Source of the DNA: Rhizophagus sp. LPA8_4_AMF
Lineage: Eukaryota; Glomeromycota; Glomeromycetes; Glomerales; Glomeraceae
DNA length: 30,560 nucleotides
Direction of reading: 5' to 3'
Assembly (NCBI GenBank): GCA_021464525.1
Contig: JADRCO010000574.1
Coordinates: 1 to 30,560, forward strand
Positions 19,999-30,560 of the stretch are shown in pieces (the stretch's first letter is position 1; every line of letters begins with the position of its first letter). The notes under the pieces were generated by a model. That model was not told where the DNA came from and ran no database searches. It saw nothing but the letters and a program-made list of their open reading frames with translations. Made by a program: the position numbers and the translations under genes.

Positions 19999-21702
19999 TG
20001 TTGTTAAAAATTTCTACCAACTAGAATTTAGTTACAGGGTCAATCGGTAATTCCCTATTTTTTATTGATTATAACCGAATTGTTTTCAGTTGTTAAAATT
20101 TCTTTGGATTAACAATGCAAGTATGTAACGATTAAAAACGCCATATTTTCACTTATAATTTTGATCATCATGTTACAGCAAAAATTTTTCTTGGCAATTT
20201 TTTTAACATGAGATCATATTTCATTAGATAAATCACACGCTTTATTTCCTTTAATTAGGGTAAATTTATTTGATGTATGAAAGTATTATATGTAACAGAA
20301 TATGCTCGTGTTCGTGTGAACGATCCTTTCAAAAAAAAAAAACACAACAAATGGTGTTAAAATTGAACACAACAAATGAACAAAGATATTTTTTGTAAAT
20401 TACACAAAGATTATGTCGCGTGACCTTTGAATTACAAAATATATCATTATGACTTAATTCACATAATACCACATCCCGCCTTTTTTTTTTCTTTAGTTTT
20501 AAAAAAAAATCAATATTATACAATAATATCTTTAATTATTTATGATTTGTAAGGGAAAAATAACATAAACATTGGTACCTTTTTAAGTAGTCATGAATGC
20601 ATTTTCGGGCATATGCGAATAAAAATGATCTTGGAATAATAATTAAATTATCAGATTTTTTTTTTTTGATCTACAAACGAGTAACAAAGACGTAAAAAAT
20701 GATTTTCCGAATTCCTTTTGAAACATGACCAACATGACCTTTTTTTTTTGATGCATTATTGCATAAGCGATTTAAAATGTATATATTGTATAAGTGTGTA
20801 ACTAAAAGATCAAAGGAAATTTATTATCTTATTTTATCAAAAAAATCAAAAAAAGAAAAAAAAAAAAAATAATCTTATCTTGATTTTCGTGCATGTTAAA
20901 TAATTTAACAATATAAATATTTATTTTTAAACATTATACTATAAAAGTAAATAATTCAAAGTAGTTTTTTTATTTATTTTCATTCAAAATGATTGATTAT
21001 AAAAATATCCATGTTTTTAATTTCTTATTTTAGTTTTATACTTCTCCATAATTATTTGATAATACGTCATAAGTCATATGAAATACTAAGAACAATCATT
21101 AACTTATGACCTAAAAAAAAAAGATTATTTTCATTCTCGCATTTTTTATAATGTTCATTTCCGAATACGCGCCCCAATAAATTACATTAAATTAAATTAA
21201 AATTTGAAATAATAAACTCAGGATTGACTCGGTACTTTTAACCGATTGAAATTTCGCTCTTGTCCGTTATTATATAAGTTTATAAGTAACATTGCAGTAT
21301 TGTTTATTTATTTTAAAAGGATTTTTTTTTTCCCACAAATATTAAATCATAATTAATGGCGCGATTTTTCTTGAAAAATATTTTTTATTTTTATATATAA
21401 ATTATTAAGTAAAAGGTTTTTAAAGAAAAAAATAAAGAAATTCAAAAAACATTCTTTTGATATTCTTTTGACATTCTCTTGAACAATTCTCTTGCATTCT
21501 CTTTGTTATAAAAAAAAGAAAGAAATCAAATTCTTTAAAGATTTTCAACGAAAAAAAAAAAAATTGTTTTAATGACTTAATTTCATTAAAATATATTTGT
21601 AATTAAATTTGTAATTTCTTTATATTAATTATCGAATAAGAATTATTTAAAAAAGAACGTGTATCGAAAACAATAGAAAAAAAAAACAAAGAATTTATTG
21701 TC

Positions 21703-21735
<33 letters not shown>

Positions 21736-21785
21736 TTTTTTTTTTTAAAAAAAAAAAAGAAAAAAAATAATTTTTTTTTTTTTTT
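21703..21785. repeat. Poly-A / poly-T fold-back tract
   Basis: Some 29 A residues are followed directly by about 16 T, about 12 A with one G, and T again. It can form a strong hairpin. Exact lengths are unlikely to be reliable. Confidence 0.85.
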
Positions 21786-23119
21786 CACAAATATTTACGC
21801 CAAAGAAATCTCTACGAAAATCGGCGATAAATTTGAAATGAGTTTTCATTTTGTGTTTATAGTTTCTGAGTAAAAAAAAAAAGAGGATCATAATAAATTA
21901 TTTTCCTGTCAAGTAATACAAAAATGGCAAAAAAGGTATAAACAGTTTCACATTCTCTTTACACCCCCACATAAAAAATTTCCATAACTTTCCAAAACTT
22001 TTTTTTTTTTTTCACTTTTCATTGAGAGATCTAGTGAAACATTTGATTCCTGTTGCGAATTTTTTTTATGCATATTAATTGCATAATTTTTGATTTTTAA
22101 TAAAAGAATTATTAATTTTATTTAATTATTTTAAATCATTATTAATTGTGTATAATGTTATATACTGTATGTAAATAATTGTAAATATGCACTTAAATAT
22201 CATAGATTGTTTTGATAAAAGATTTGATTCTTTTGATTCTTTTGATAATTTTAATTTTTTTTTAAGCCATGTTAATAATGTTATTATTGAAAAAAAAGGG
22301 GTGAAAGAAACTGAGAAAGATAAAAGATTATCATTTAATGACCCACTGACCCTCTCTCACACGCCCCACATAAATAAATTACTAAATTTGTAAGAAACTC
22401 AAAAAGCTGATCTAACTATTTTATATATTTAACTTGTTTTCCGCCAAGAATTCAAATTTCCTAAAAGCAATTTCATTTACCCTGCCAAGAAAATTCTAAA
22501 AACTCATTCAACCTATTCATAGTGGTACTCTCATTTCAATATCTAAATCGGTGTTCGAATTCCGGTTATTTGTAACATCAAATTACATTTTCCTAAAAAT
22601 TTTATAACAATTACGTACATTATGCATATTTGGGTTCCTAAAAATTTTGCTAGAAAAAAACGTTGTCCATAACAATTACGTACATGTACTGTACTTATGC
22701 ATATATCTGGATTCCGATACGCTTCAATGCTTAAAGCATTTTCAATTTTGAAATTTTCATTATAGTCCATAGCAAAGAAAACGTTGTAAACTATTCGAAT
22801 ATAATTTTAATTTTATTTAACAACCCGTTTTAAACCTATAAATTAAATAAAACGGAGAGATGGTTTATCAAAAAAAAATTATTTATTGATAAATTATGAG
22901 TAATTTACGACTATTGAAACTATTAGAACTATTAGAAAATTTTTAAAAGGCCTTTCTTTAGATATAAAAAAGTTCCACCTAATTATATATTCCGCCGGGT
23001 TTATCAGTGCGAAGAAATGTATTTGAATTGCCTTACGCAATAAACTTCTATAAGGATGAATTTTTTTACTAGTAAAAATAATTATTCTGTTTTATCCTTT
23101 GATTTATAAATATAGTTTA

Positions 23120-23462
23120 CAGTAACAAAAGCATCATCTCGCACTTATAATTTATCGTTCTAGATTAAAGTAACTCATGCGCTCAGTTCATGTAAATTGG
23201 TTCATATTTCTATCAAAGTAATCGTTTGTAAAAGAGATATTTCTTTAGCGGTGCACTTTTCTGAGATCACATACTTATAAACATTTACCATTAGATTCGT
23301 CTCGATCGTGTATTTAAAGTGGGAATGGGCACTTATAGAGAGTAAGTTGTTTATAAAAAACTATATAACTTGAAACTGAACCAGAATGTACACTTATGAA
23401 GGGACAGAAGCGTGTACATAGTGTGTGCACTTTGAGGGTGTATACTTAGAGAGACTTCACTG
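23120..23462. mobile_element. Possible TA-flanked MITE with repeated CACTTATA motif
   Basis: The interval begins CAGTAAC after a TA (23118-23119) and ends TTCACTG before a TA (23463-23464), so short CAGT/ACTG ends and a TA target site fit a Tc1/mariner-type MITE. The termini beyond the first few bases match poorly. Inside, a motif like YACTTATARAGAG recurs about seven times in one orientation (near 23141, 23252, 23269, 23330, 23390, 23429 and 23444). No transposase frame is present. Confidence 0.4.
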
Positions 23463-23789
23463 TACAGTATATAATAATATCGACTTTATGATTAATAAGA
23501 ATTAAATAAGGCCGTATCAAGCCATTAATCAATTTTGAGAGAGTTGATGTTAGTTAAATTTTGTAATTATACCAATATTACTTATTTCAACACTCATTTT
23601 ATCATTAATTGGATCAACATTCTTAATTAGCTGGTCTAAATTAGACTTATTAATTCTGGCCTGAATTATGTATTCACATTTCATTCGGTTTATCATGTGT
23701 TATGCCAATTTTTATACTAAGAAGTATTTGGTTTAATTTAATTGGAATAACATTAAACCGGTAAGCAGTGTTATAAATTCAAAAGATTC

Positions 23790-23946
23790 TTATACGCGCA
23801 AAGCGCATATCATTAATAAAATTCATATGCGCAACCTACTAATTTCATATGCGCTTTATATATTAGATTAAAATAATAATAGGCGCTACTAAGAAAAATG
23901 CCGCGCGGAAAATAAAAGTAATGTACGCTGCGCCTACTGCGCGAAT
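23790..23946. repeat. GCGC-rich island, probable dispersed repeat
   Basis: The tetramer GCGC appears about ten times in 150 bp, in words such as CGCAAAGCGCATAT, CATATGCGCAAC, CATATGCGCTTT, GCCGCGCGG and GCTGCGCC, amid AT-rich DNA. CATATGCGC recurs and partly forms inverted pairs with GCGCATAT. It is likely a repeat-family segment abutting the next fold-back element. Confidence 0.5.
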
Positions 23947-23952
23947 CCAATT

Positions 23953-24191
23953 TCACTGCATATAGTATCCTCCCAAAAATAGTACCCCCCATGATTAAGA
24001 TCCGGGTATTATTCACCACCCATGCTACCTAGTTCTTGAATAATACCCGGGGTATAACCTCTAATAATTTATCACTTTTCATATAATTTATATCCAAATA
24101 TAGTACCCGGTTCCTCACGAAGTACCCGTGGGTACTATTCAATTTAAAATATCAAGTTCTTGAATAAGACCCTGGGTACTATATGCAGTGA
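23953..24191. mobile_element. Fold-back element with internal GGGTAC repeats
   Basis: The ends TCACTGCATATAGTA (23953) and its complement TACTATATGCAGTGA (ending 24191) are exact inverted repeats of 15 bp bounding 239 bp. Inside, GGGTAC, GTACCC and close variants recur in both orientations, and the phrase AGTTCTTGAATAA appears twice (24031 and 24153). No clear target duplication is visible, so the transposon class is uncertain. Confidence 0.6.
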
Positions 24192-25027
24192 CCAACGGTA
24201 CATCACTGCCGGTAAGTATGTCCCTTGATTATCAAACATATACACTTAAGGTATCCATAATTTAGTTATATATTATAATGTACATTAATGGGGTGATAAT
24301 TAACTTGCGTATTGCTACAATCGCTGGCGTATTGGACAAACCAAAATTGTTCCAAATCATTTTAGCTGTAAACACATGGTAGGATAAAAAAATTAAATTT
24401 TTTTTTGTTTTTTTTTTAATTCAAAATAAATACTAAATAATTCATTAAAATATAGGCTGATCTTAAAAACTTATTAATAACATGATGAACTAAAGAATAA
24501 AAATGAATATTTACAAGAGAAAAAAATGATAGAACAAAAGGACAAAAAAAAAAAAAATACCAAACAGCTCACAGCGAAAAAAAAACGAAAATAATAAAAA
24601 ACTATCTCATCCAATTAAAATATATCTCTTTAATAATATATTATGAAAAAAAAAATATGCTTATGGAAGAATGCATGTTTGCATAGTGGTATTGATTATT
24701 TAAAGGAGAGTATAAATTATTATGTTAAATAATTCACATCATAATGTCACGATAAATATAAGTTCGAAATTAGTAATGTAAAATAAAAGGAATATTATAT
24801 ATTAAAAATTCGAAAATATGAAATAAGTCCCATTTTTTTAATGACCCGCATCTTTTGCATGTTAGAGAATTGAAAAAGTCATTACTTCCCTAATAAGCAA
24901 ATATATAATAGATAAATTTTCATATTTCAAACCTTTCACTTCAATAAATTCCTTTATGATGATCGAATGTTTTTTTTTACGCGCTTCTTTCTCGTAGGAG
25001 TCGTATTTTACGTTCTTTTTTTCTTCC
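24192..25027. other. Intergenic DNA downstream of the coiled-coil gene
   Basis: The first 180 bp are less AT-rich and look like further repeat sequence, including TCACTGC (24202-24208), inverted relative to the preceding element end. The remainder is AT-rich with A runs. The open frame on the minus strand at 24862-25047 overlaps the last codons of the coiled-coil gene in another frame and is not supported. Confidence 0.45.
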
Positions 25028-26531
25028 TTAGTCGTCCAAGTTGACATCTTCCAATGACTTCATAAACATCTTTTTGCCAACTTGTTGTTTAAGTTCATCG
25101 TTTTCCTTTCGTAGTAATTGATTCTCCTTCGTGATTTGTTTGTATTGAGTCTTTTTTAATTCCCAAACATCCAAAAAAAGTGAAATGCAACAAATGTCAA
25201 TGAAAAATGAAAAAGAGTACCCACATATAAACTTCTTATGTAATCTTTAATAGAAAGTACCCGATTTACCTTTAAATCCTCATTTTCCTCCTCCAGTAAC
25301 GTAAGCTCAGTCTGCAAACTCATCCTTCGTTGTGTGATCTCCAGGATCTGTTTTGTGAGCTCATGCCTATCATCATCTGATTTTTTTGACTGATAAAAAA
25401 AAAGAGGAGTGAAAAATAGTTTAATCAATTTCCGTAATTAAAAATCAAAAATTAAATAATTGTCTACGTACTTTATCGGTAAAGAGTAATTCCAATGATG
25501 AACGACTTTCATTAGAAGAACTCGTTGACATTCTTCGATCAGAATTTGATTTATCAGAAATTTCAATAGTTAGTCTTGTGATCTCTAGATTTGCAAGACT
25601 AAGTGCATCTTCAAGCTGAGCAACTCTTTCTAAAAAGCGAGCACGTTCTTCAGCAAATTCTTCTGCTAACATTTCACGTTCACGATTTGTTTGTTCTGCC
25701 AACTATAAAAAAAAAAAATATAAAAATAAGTTTTTTTGATTTTAACAATATTAGACAAGATCAACATTTTTTTACCTTTGTTTGCCATTCCTTGAATTCT
25801 TCTTCTTTAGATACTAATTGATCTGCCATCCCCTGCATTTGGTCTGAGATCAAAATTATAGTTTGAGTAACTAGGACAATAGATTATGAAACAAGTTCAT
25901 TTCTGAAACACTTTACCCCGAAGTGATTTATTTTCATCTTCAATATCATTAAACCTTGTTTTTTCTTGAGCAATTTCGTTATTCAAAAGATCAAGTTTCG
26001 CATAAGCTGATCTGAGAGCTTTACTCTAAATGATATACAAGAGAAAAGTTAATTAAGGGTTAAGAATCGGAAGATACCAAAAAAGTTCTAGTTAAAACGC
26101 AGAAATAAATTTCAAAGTTACACAACGTAGCGTAACATTGGTCAACAGTTATGCGAGAACGGAGGGAAAATATTATATTCTTTTTTTTTTACGATAATCC
26201 TAGATAAAACAATCGGTTCTTTTTCACATCAAACTCACCTTATCTTTAAAAGCCTTGTAAAGCTTTGTAATATATTCTTTAAGTCTTTTTGGTTCATCCT
26301 TTTTTTTGAAAAGCGAATAAATTTTTTAGAAATTAATGTAAAAAAAAAGTGTATTAAATTATGATAATAACAAATAAATAAAATTAAAAAATAAAAAAAA
26401 ATTTTTTATTTATTTATTTTTTTTTTGTTACATACTTCAGTACCAATTACAGCTGCATAGTCAGCAAAATCTTCTTCACGCTTAGAAGCAACGTTTGTAG
26501 TATTTCTTCTGAATAGACCTCCAGTTCGCAT
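25028..26531 (-). CDS. Coiled-coil protein of unknown function, 7 exons
   Basis: Exons in order of transcription: 26531-26436, 26298-26239, 26025-25917, 25843-25776, 25702-25472, 25389-25270, 25150-25028. They sum to 807 nt, giving 268 residues. After a short basic head (MRTGGLFRRNTTN), nearly the whole protein is rich in Glu, Lys, Gln and Leu with heptad-like spacing, broken by a Ser-rich segment (about residues 166-182, MSTSSSNESRSS). Coiled coils are predicted by eye for about 38-160 and 195-255. The C-terminus ends in an acidic LEDVNLDD. Exon 4 needs the acceptor CTCAG at 25844-25848, since the nearer TGCAG would give an early stop. The layout recalls golgin-type tethers or other scaffold proteins, but I recognise no defining domain and do not assign a function. 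All introns are GT-AG. Confidence 0.85.
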
Positions 26532-28582
26532 TTTTGTAAATAGGACAAAAATTTAATACGGGGAATGATAATAATATAGTTTTTGCTAAAAATGAGAAAA
26601 AAAAGAGATTGTTAATTTGAGATGTTGAATAAGTTAACAAAATAAAAGATATCGGAGTTTTCGGTATTACTTATTTCGTTAAAAATTGTTTATGACACAA
26701 AAAAAGTCACTTGCCCAAAGACGGTTTTATTTAAAAAAGTTCGTTAAAAAAAATTTCGGTACAAACAAAAAAAAAAAAGGAAAGAATAGGAAAAAAAAAA
26801 TCGATTTTTCTGTTCAAAAAAGAAAGAGAACAGCCAATTTTAATCAAGAATTTTTCGAATGTAAATAAGAACGAAATAAAAATTCGGAAAAAAACAGAAA
26901 ACGTAAGTTAATTAATTTCTTAATAAAAAAGGAATAAAATTGAATGAAAAAAATCGAAAAAAAATAAAAAAATTATGAAAATGGAAATTTAGTATCAAAC
27001 TAATTTTTCAGGAATGTTTTTTTTAACGTTGAGAAGAAAAGAACTTGAAAAGATTGGTGATAACAACCCCTAGTCCCCTAGTCTATTTATGTTTGTTACA
27101 TAAATTTTTTTTTTTGGTTAACTTAATAAAGTAATGAATCTAATGCTAATTAGTGTGTAATGTAAAGAGAATAATATTTACATAGCCGCAGAAATTAAAA
27201 GAAACTCCTTTGTCTTAAAATTATAGTTGTTTTTTTTAAAGAAAACTCCTTTGTATTAACTCCTATCTCATTTTCTTCAATATATTCTTTTTTTTTTGTT
27301 AAGATCTTCTTTTTAGTAACATTTTTTCTTTAATAGACCCTTGTAAATCGGGATAGATTTACAATTACTTTAAAATGATTGACCGCAGTTCCTCTACACG
27401 GTTTTTTTTACGCGTTCAACTCAAAAACAATAGGAAAGAAAAAACTTTTTGAAAATGACTTTTCAGCCATGGCTTAGTTCTTTTGAAAGAAAATTTGAAT
27501 CAAGTGAGATTGAGAGATTTCTAATAATACCATAAAAAAAACAAACATTTCATATAAAGTTAAATTCTTGTGCGACATACAGGTTCTCCTTTTGGTTGAC
27601 AGTGTGTTTCTCCCTTCTATAGTATTTTCATACTATTACGTTAATTACGTTAATTACGTTAATTATACGCGACTATATCATCATATATATCCCATATGGT
27701 GATACAATATACTAATATATCTATTTTACTAAAAATAATATTATGAATATTATGGTGATTGATTTTTGAATAATGGGCTTTTGAAATTTTATTACCAAAA
27801 TTACACAACAAAGCATCTTTTTTATTGGTACTTTTAGTCTTATACATAAACTTATAAACAATAGTTTAATTATATAATACATATAATACATATGATGTAA
27901 ATTATAAATTTACTAAACCAAATATGTTGGAGATCATTTTATTTTTAGTTTATTCAAAAGGCGTTCTTAAATATCGCATGACTAAATCATGACTTAGCTT
28001 TTTGCTAAAGTTTATATTGTAAACTTGTTTTTTTTTCCCGATTCGGTTTAAAATATTTTGTTTCATCACAATAATTCGGGTCAATGCGAAATCAATCATA
28101 TGAAATCAAACCCAAAGTTATTTTTAGCTTTTTTACTCTATTATTTCTATTATTTATACCAGTTTATGATATGATACATCCCGGTTTTTTCGTTATTAAT
28201 AATGGTCATGTCGTTTCTTACAAAGTTAAGTTCATACTTTAACTGATTCATGCATTGTCAAACTGAGTAAGCGATTTTTTGCCATTAGCAGCTCGATCGG
28301 GATTCGAGAGTAAATTGTTTTCATCGTATGAATATCGTACAGAATACTGCGCTATATATAATCATTTAATAATCTCCTCTTATTATCAACTTTCTTGTTT
28401 TAACAATAAATTTTTTCTATAACGTATGAACATATATAATTATCATCATAGACATCATAGAAATCAGCAAGAACGTTTCGCTCCAAGGATATACATCAAC
28501 AAAAGATAAAGATCTTGATAATAAAGGTTTAACAGTACATATTTCTCTAGTAGAAAATAATAAAATGAAATATAATACTTAC
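26532..28582. other. Intergenic DNA upstream of the coiled-coil gene
   Basis: The first few hundred bases form the 5' flank of the coiled-coil gene, A-rich on the plus strand. The open frames here (26686-26868 Lys-rich; 27659-27847 Asn/Ile-rich) look like AT-rich noise. A short TTACGTTAA tandem lies at 27634-27664. An open stretch on the plus strand (28430-28615) is protein-like in part, with KNVSLQGYTSTKDKDLDNKG, but lacks a start codon near its beginning. Confidence 0.45.
27634..27664. repeat. ATTACGTTA tandem repeat
   Basis: Three perfect copies of the 9-bp unit ATTACGTTA followed by AATTA. The unit is nearly palindromic (TTAACGTAA is its close reverse complement). Confidence 0.85.
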
Positions 28583-28775
28583 TGTGGTTTTTTAGTTTCT
28601 TTCTTTTCTGGTTGAATTCTAACTGAAATGATTTTGATTATGCTTTGATTGTAAATTCTTAAGAGAAACTAAAAAAATCCTTTACATCCCGCGTGGAAAA
28701 GACATGTTTCGCTTGAGAAATATTGCATGTTACAGTATAAGCAGTAACTGGCTTTCCTTGATGAGGGATAGCCAT
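28583..28775 (-). other. Candidate eroded gene start (two exon-like segments)
   Basis: An ATG at 28775 opens 30 protein-like codons (MAIPHQGKPVTAYTVTC onward) to a GT donor at 28685. A second exon-like segment (28622-28583) is bounded by TTTCAG and GTAAGT. Joined, the frame does not lead into a long continuation: it meets a stop in the next segment, and the phase that best reads segment two (RIQPEKKETKKP) does not match that of segment one. It may be a decayed gene. The opposite strand is also open over 28430-28615, so strand is uncertain. Confidence 0.25.
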
Positions 28776-30510
28776 ATATTAAAAATCAAAAAAATTTTGC
28801 AAGCTTATAATAAAAAGTGTGTTTCTTATTTTGCAAAAAAAGATTTGTCATAAAAGAGTTTATTAAATTTGGCAGCTTAGTATTCATTTCAAATCTTCAA
28901 TTCAAGTAAAGAATTATTAGTTTTGGAAGAAAAATTACCTACATATTTTCCTTTTTTAAAACTATAAATATTATAGGATTTTAATTAAAATGGTTTACTT
29001 ATAAAACATATTTTTAAAAGAAATATACTTACAATTTTATAACCAATAGTTATATTAAAAAATACATTTATTAATCATACCTTTATATAAAATATTAATT
29101 AATATTAATTTGATAAAAAAAGTTATGGACTCTTATCATAAACTGTAAATTAAAGAAACTAGTATTAGTTAAATTTGGTATAGAAATCAAACTTGCTTCA
29201 TTTATTACAAAGGAAGTTTTAGTTTTTTCTACTTTTATTCAGTATTTCTAAAAGGATTTTGAAAATACTTTATTTTTTTCCTAAAAAAGTTTTTTACTCT
29301 TCTTTCCAAAACAGATTTTTTACAATACTAATACAAGAGTTTAATCTTTAAAAAATTATTAGTTTTAAAAAAGAATTTGGTTATATATTTTTCTTTTCTT
29401 TAAAAATATAAATATTATAAAATTTTAATTAAAATATTTACTTGTAAATTAATTAAAAACTAAAAAGATTTTTAAAATATATTATAAAACTATAATAATA
29501 ATTATGAAAATATTAATTAATATTGATTTAATAAAAAATTCATTAAATATTTTACTGGATTTTTTATTTACTTTATTTATATAAAGAAAATTTTAGTTTT
29601 TTCTAAAAAAAACTTTTATTTATTACTTTTAAAAGAATTTTAAAAAAGTTTTATTTTTTTTTTTACTCTTCTTTTTAAAAAATATATATGTTATAGAATT
29701 TCAATTAAAATATTTTACTTATAAATAAAATTGATTAAAAATTAAAATATATTAAAAAAAATATATTTTTTATATATAATTAATAGTTATTTTAAAAATA
29801 TATTAATTAAACTATTTATTATATATATTTTTAGAAAGTAAAATCATTTTAAAAATAATTACAGCTATAATAATAATAATTATAAATTACTATAAATTAT
29901 AAATTAAAAAAATTAATATTACCGTAGTTAAATTTGACAAAGAATATTTTAGATAAAATTAACAGTTAATTTTTCTAAAGTAGATTTTTAATTATTATTT
30001 TTAAAAGAATTTAAGAAAACTTACCTTTTTAAAAAAAAACCTTTTATTTCCAAATATACAAATATATGTCATGATATAAAAAATCAGTTAAATTAAAAAA
30101 AAAATTAAAAAGTAACTATAAAAAGATTTTTTTTAAATATAAATATTTGCACTTTAATTTCTATCAAGAATCAAGTATATTTTACAATTTAATAGTTTAT
30201 AAATTTTTACTTTTTTAAACAATTAATATTATTTTTAATATTTTTATTTAAATATTTAATTTATATTTAAAATAAAAAAAGAAAACTAATTAAAATTTAA
30301 AATAATAAAAATGATAAATAATTTTTATGATTTTATTTTTTATTTGAAAAAATTATATTATTAATATTAAGGAAAATATTTTTATAATACTATTTTTAAA
30401 AAATAGTTTTAAAATTCACTTTTCTTTAGAAAATTCAAAATCAAAGTTTATTTATTGAAAAAGTAGATTATAGTTAAAAATATTCGCTTTTAGTATTTTT
30501 TAATTTTAAT
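28776..30510. repeat. Extremely AT-rich tract with diverged tandem blocks
   Basis: Composition becomes almost pure A/T. A phrase like AATATTATARRATTTTAATT followed by AAAATRNTTTACTTRTAAA recurs near 28970, 29408 and 29690. Phrases TTTTAGTTTTTTCTA and TTTTTACTCTTCTTT each recur, in the same order between those copies. This indicates old tandem duplications with a period of roughly 280-440 bp. No reading frame is supported. Confidence 0.6.
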
Positions 30511-30560
30511 TGCCAATTCGCATATGAATCGGACGCAGTGATCGGCAAAAATCAAATCTT
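30511..30560. repeat. Composition break at window end, repeat-like
   Basis: GC content rises abruptly with TGCCAATTCGCATATGAATCGG and GCAGTGATCGGCA, which contain the palindrome GCATATGC-like core ATTCGCATATGAAT and an inverted TGCC/GGCA pair. It is probably the beginning of another dispersed element cut by the window edge. Confidence 0.35.

Larger units (their letters stand above)
16443..23117. other. Gene-poor, minisatellite-rich intergenic tract
   Basis: No complete gene can be supported over more than 6.6 kb. The DNA is AT-rich with many A and T homopolymers, notably 16610-16692 and 21703-21785, and several tandem repeats listed separately. A 62-codon frame at 19160-19348 on the minus strand is the most protein-like of the small frames. 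Other short frames consist of Lys, Phe, Ile and Asn from homopolymers. Confidence 0.5.

Noticed and set aside
21603-21788. Open frame of Lys and Phe runs
   Set aside because: It is a translation of the poly-A/poly-T fold-back tract.
22530-22565. GTTCGAATTCC resembling a tRNA T-loop
   Set aside because: No acceptor stem, D-arm or anticodon arm can be drawn around it on either strand.
25831-25836. TGCAG acceptor for exon 4 of the coiled-coil gene
   Set aside because: It would shift the frame and produce a stop after a few codons; the upstream CTCAG keeps the frame and heptad pattern.
27659-27847. 62-codon minus-strand open frame
   Set aside because: It is Asn, Ile and Lys-rich without any recognisable pattern, overlapping a tandem repeat at its end.
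1-30560. CRISPR arrays, bacterial operons or phage genes
   Set aside because: No regularly spaced direct repeats with unique spacers, no ribosome binding sites in operon order and no prokaryotic gene density; introns show that the DNA is eukaryotic.

Overview
The window looks like nuclear DNA of an early-diverging fungus, most likely an arbuscular-mycorrhizal Glomeromycotina such as Rhizophagus. This is inferred from strong AT richness, long A/T homopolymers, many minisatellites and fold-back repeats, genes split by short GT-AG introns of about 60-120 nt, and a decayed Helitron with a Pif1 helicase. No ribosomal RNA, tRNA, CRISPR array or prokaryotic operon was found.

Layout. Positions 1-1974 hold repeats, including a 153-bp fold-back element with a 9-bp target duplication (Mutator-like MITE). 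Positions 1975-7730 hold a decayed Helitron on the minus strand: an OB-fold-like accessory ORF (7730 to 6577) followed by a complete-length but broken Rep/Pif1-helicase gene (6070 to 1975). Positions 9259-13407 are the gene-rich core: a protein phosphatase methylesterase gene (minus, 7 exons), a divergent intronless EcsC-family gene (plus), and a convergent short-chain dehydrogenase gene (minus, 6 exons). An intronless F-box gene lies at 15176-16234 (minus). A long gene-poor tract (16.2-25.0 kb) is full of minisatellites and short fold-back elements. A 7-exon coiled-coil protein gene lies at 25028-26531 (minus). The end of the window is an extremely AT-rich tract with diverged repeats.

The most striking observation is in the methylesterase gene. 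Its second intron has a textbook minor-spliceosome (U12-type) AT-AC structure: donor ATATCCTTT, branch site TCCTTGAC and acceptor AC. It keeps the reading frame and restores a conserved stretch of the protein. The multi-exon genes were assembled by hand from splice sites and frame continuity; summed exon lengths are exact multiples of three (1134, 804 and 807 nt). The genes form no evident pathway; neighbours look functionally unrelated, as is usual for a fungal chromosome.
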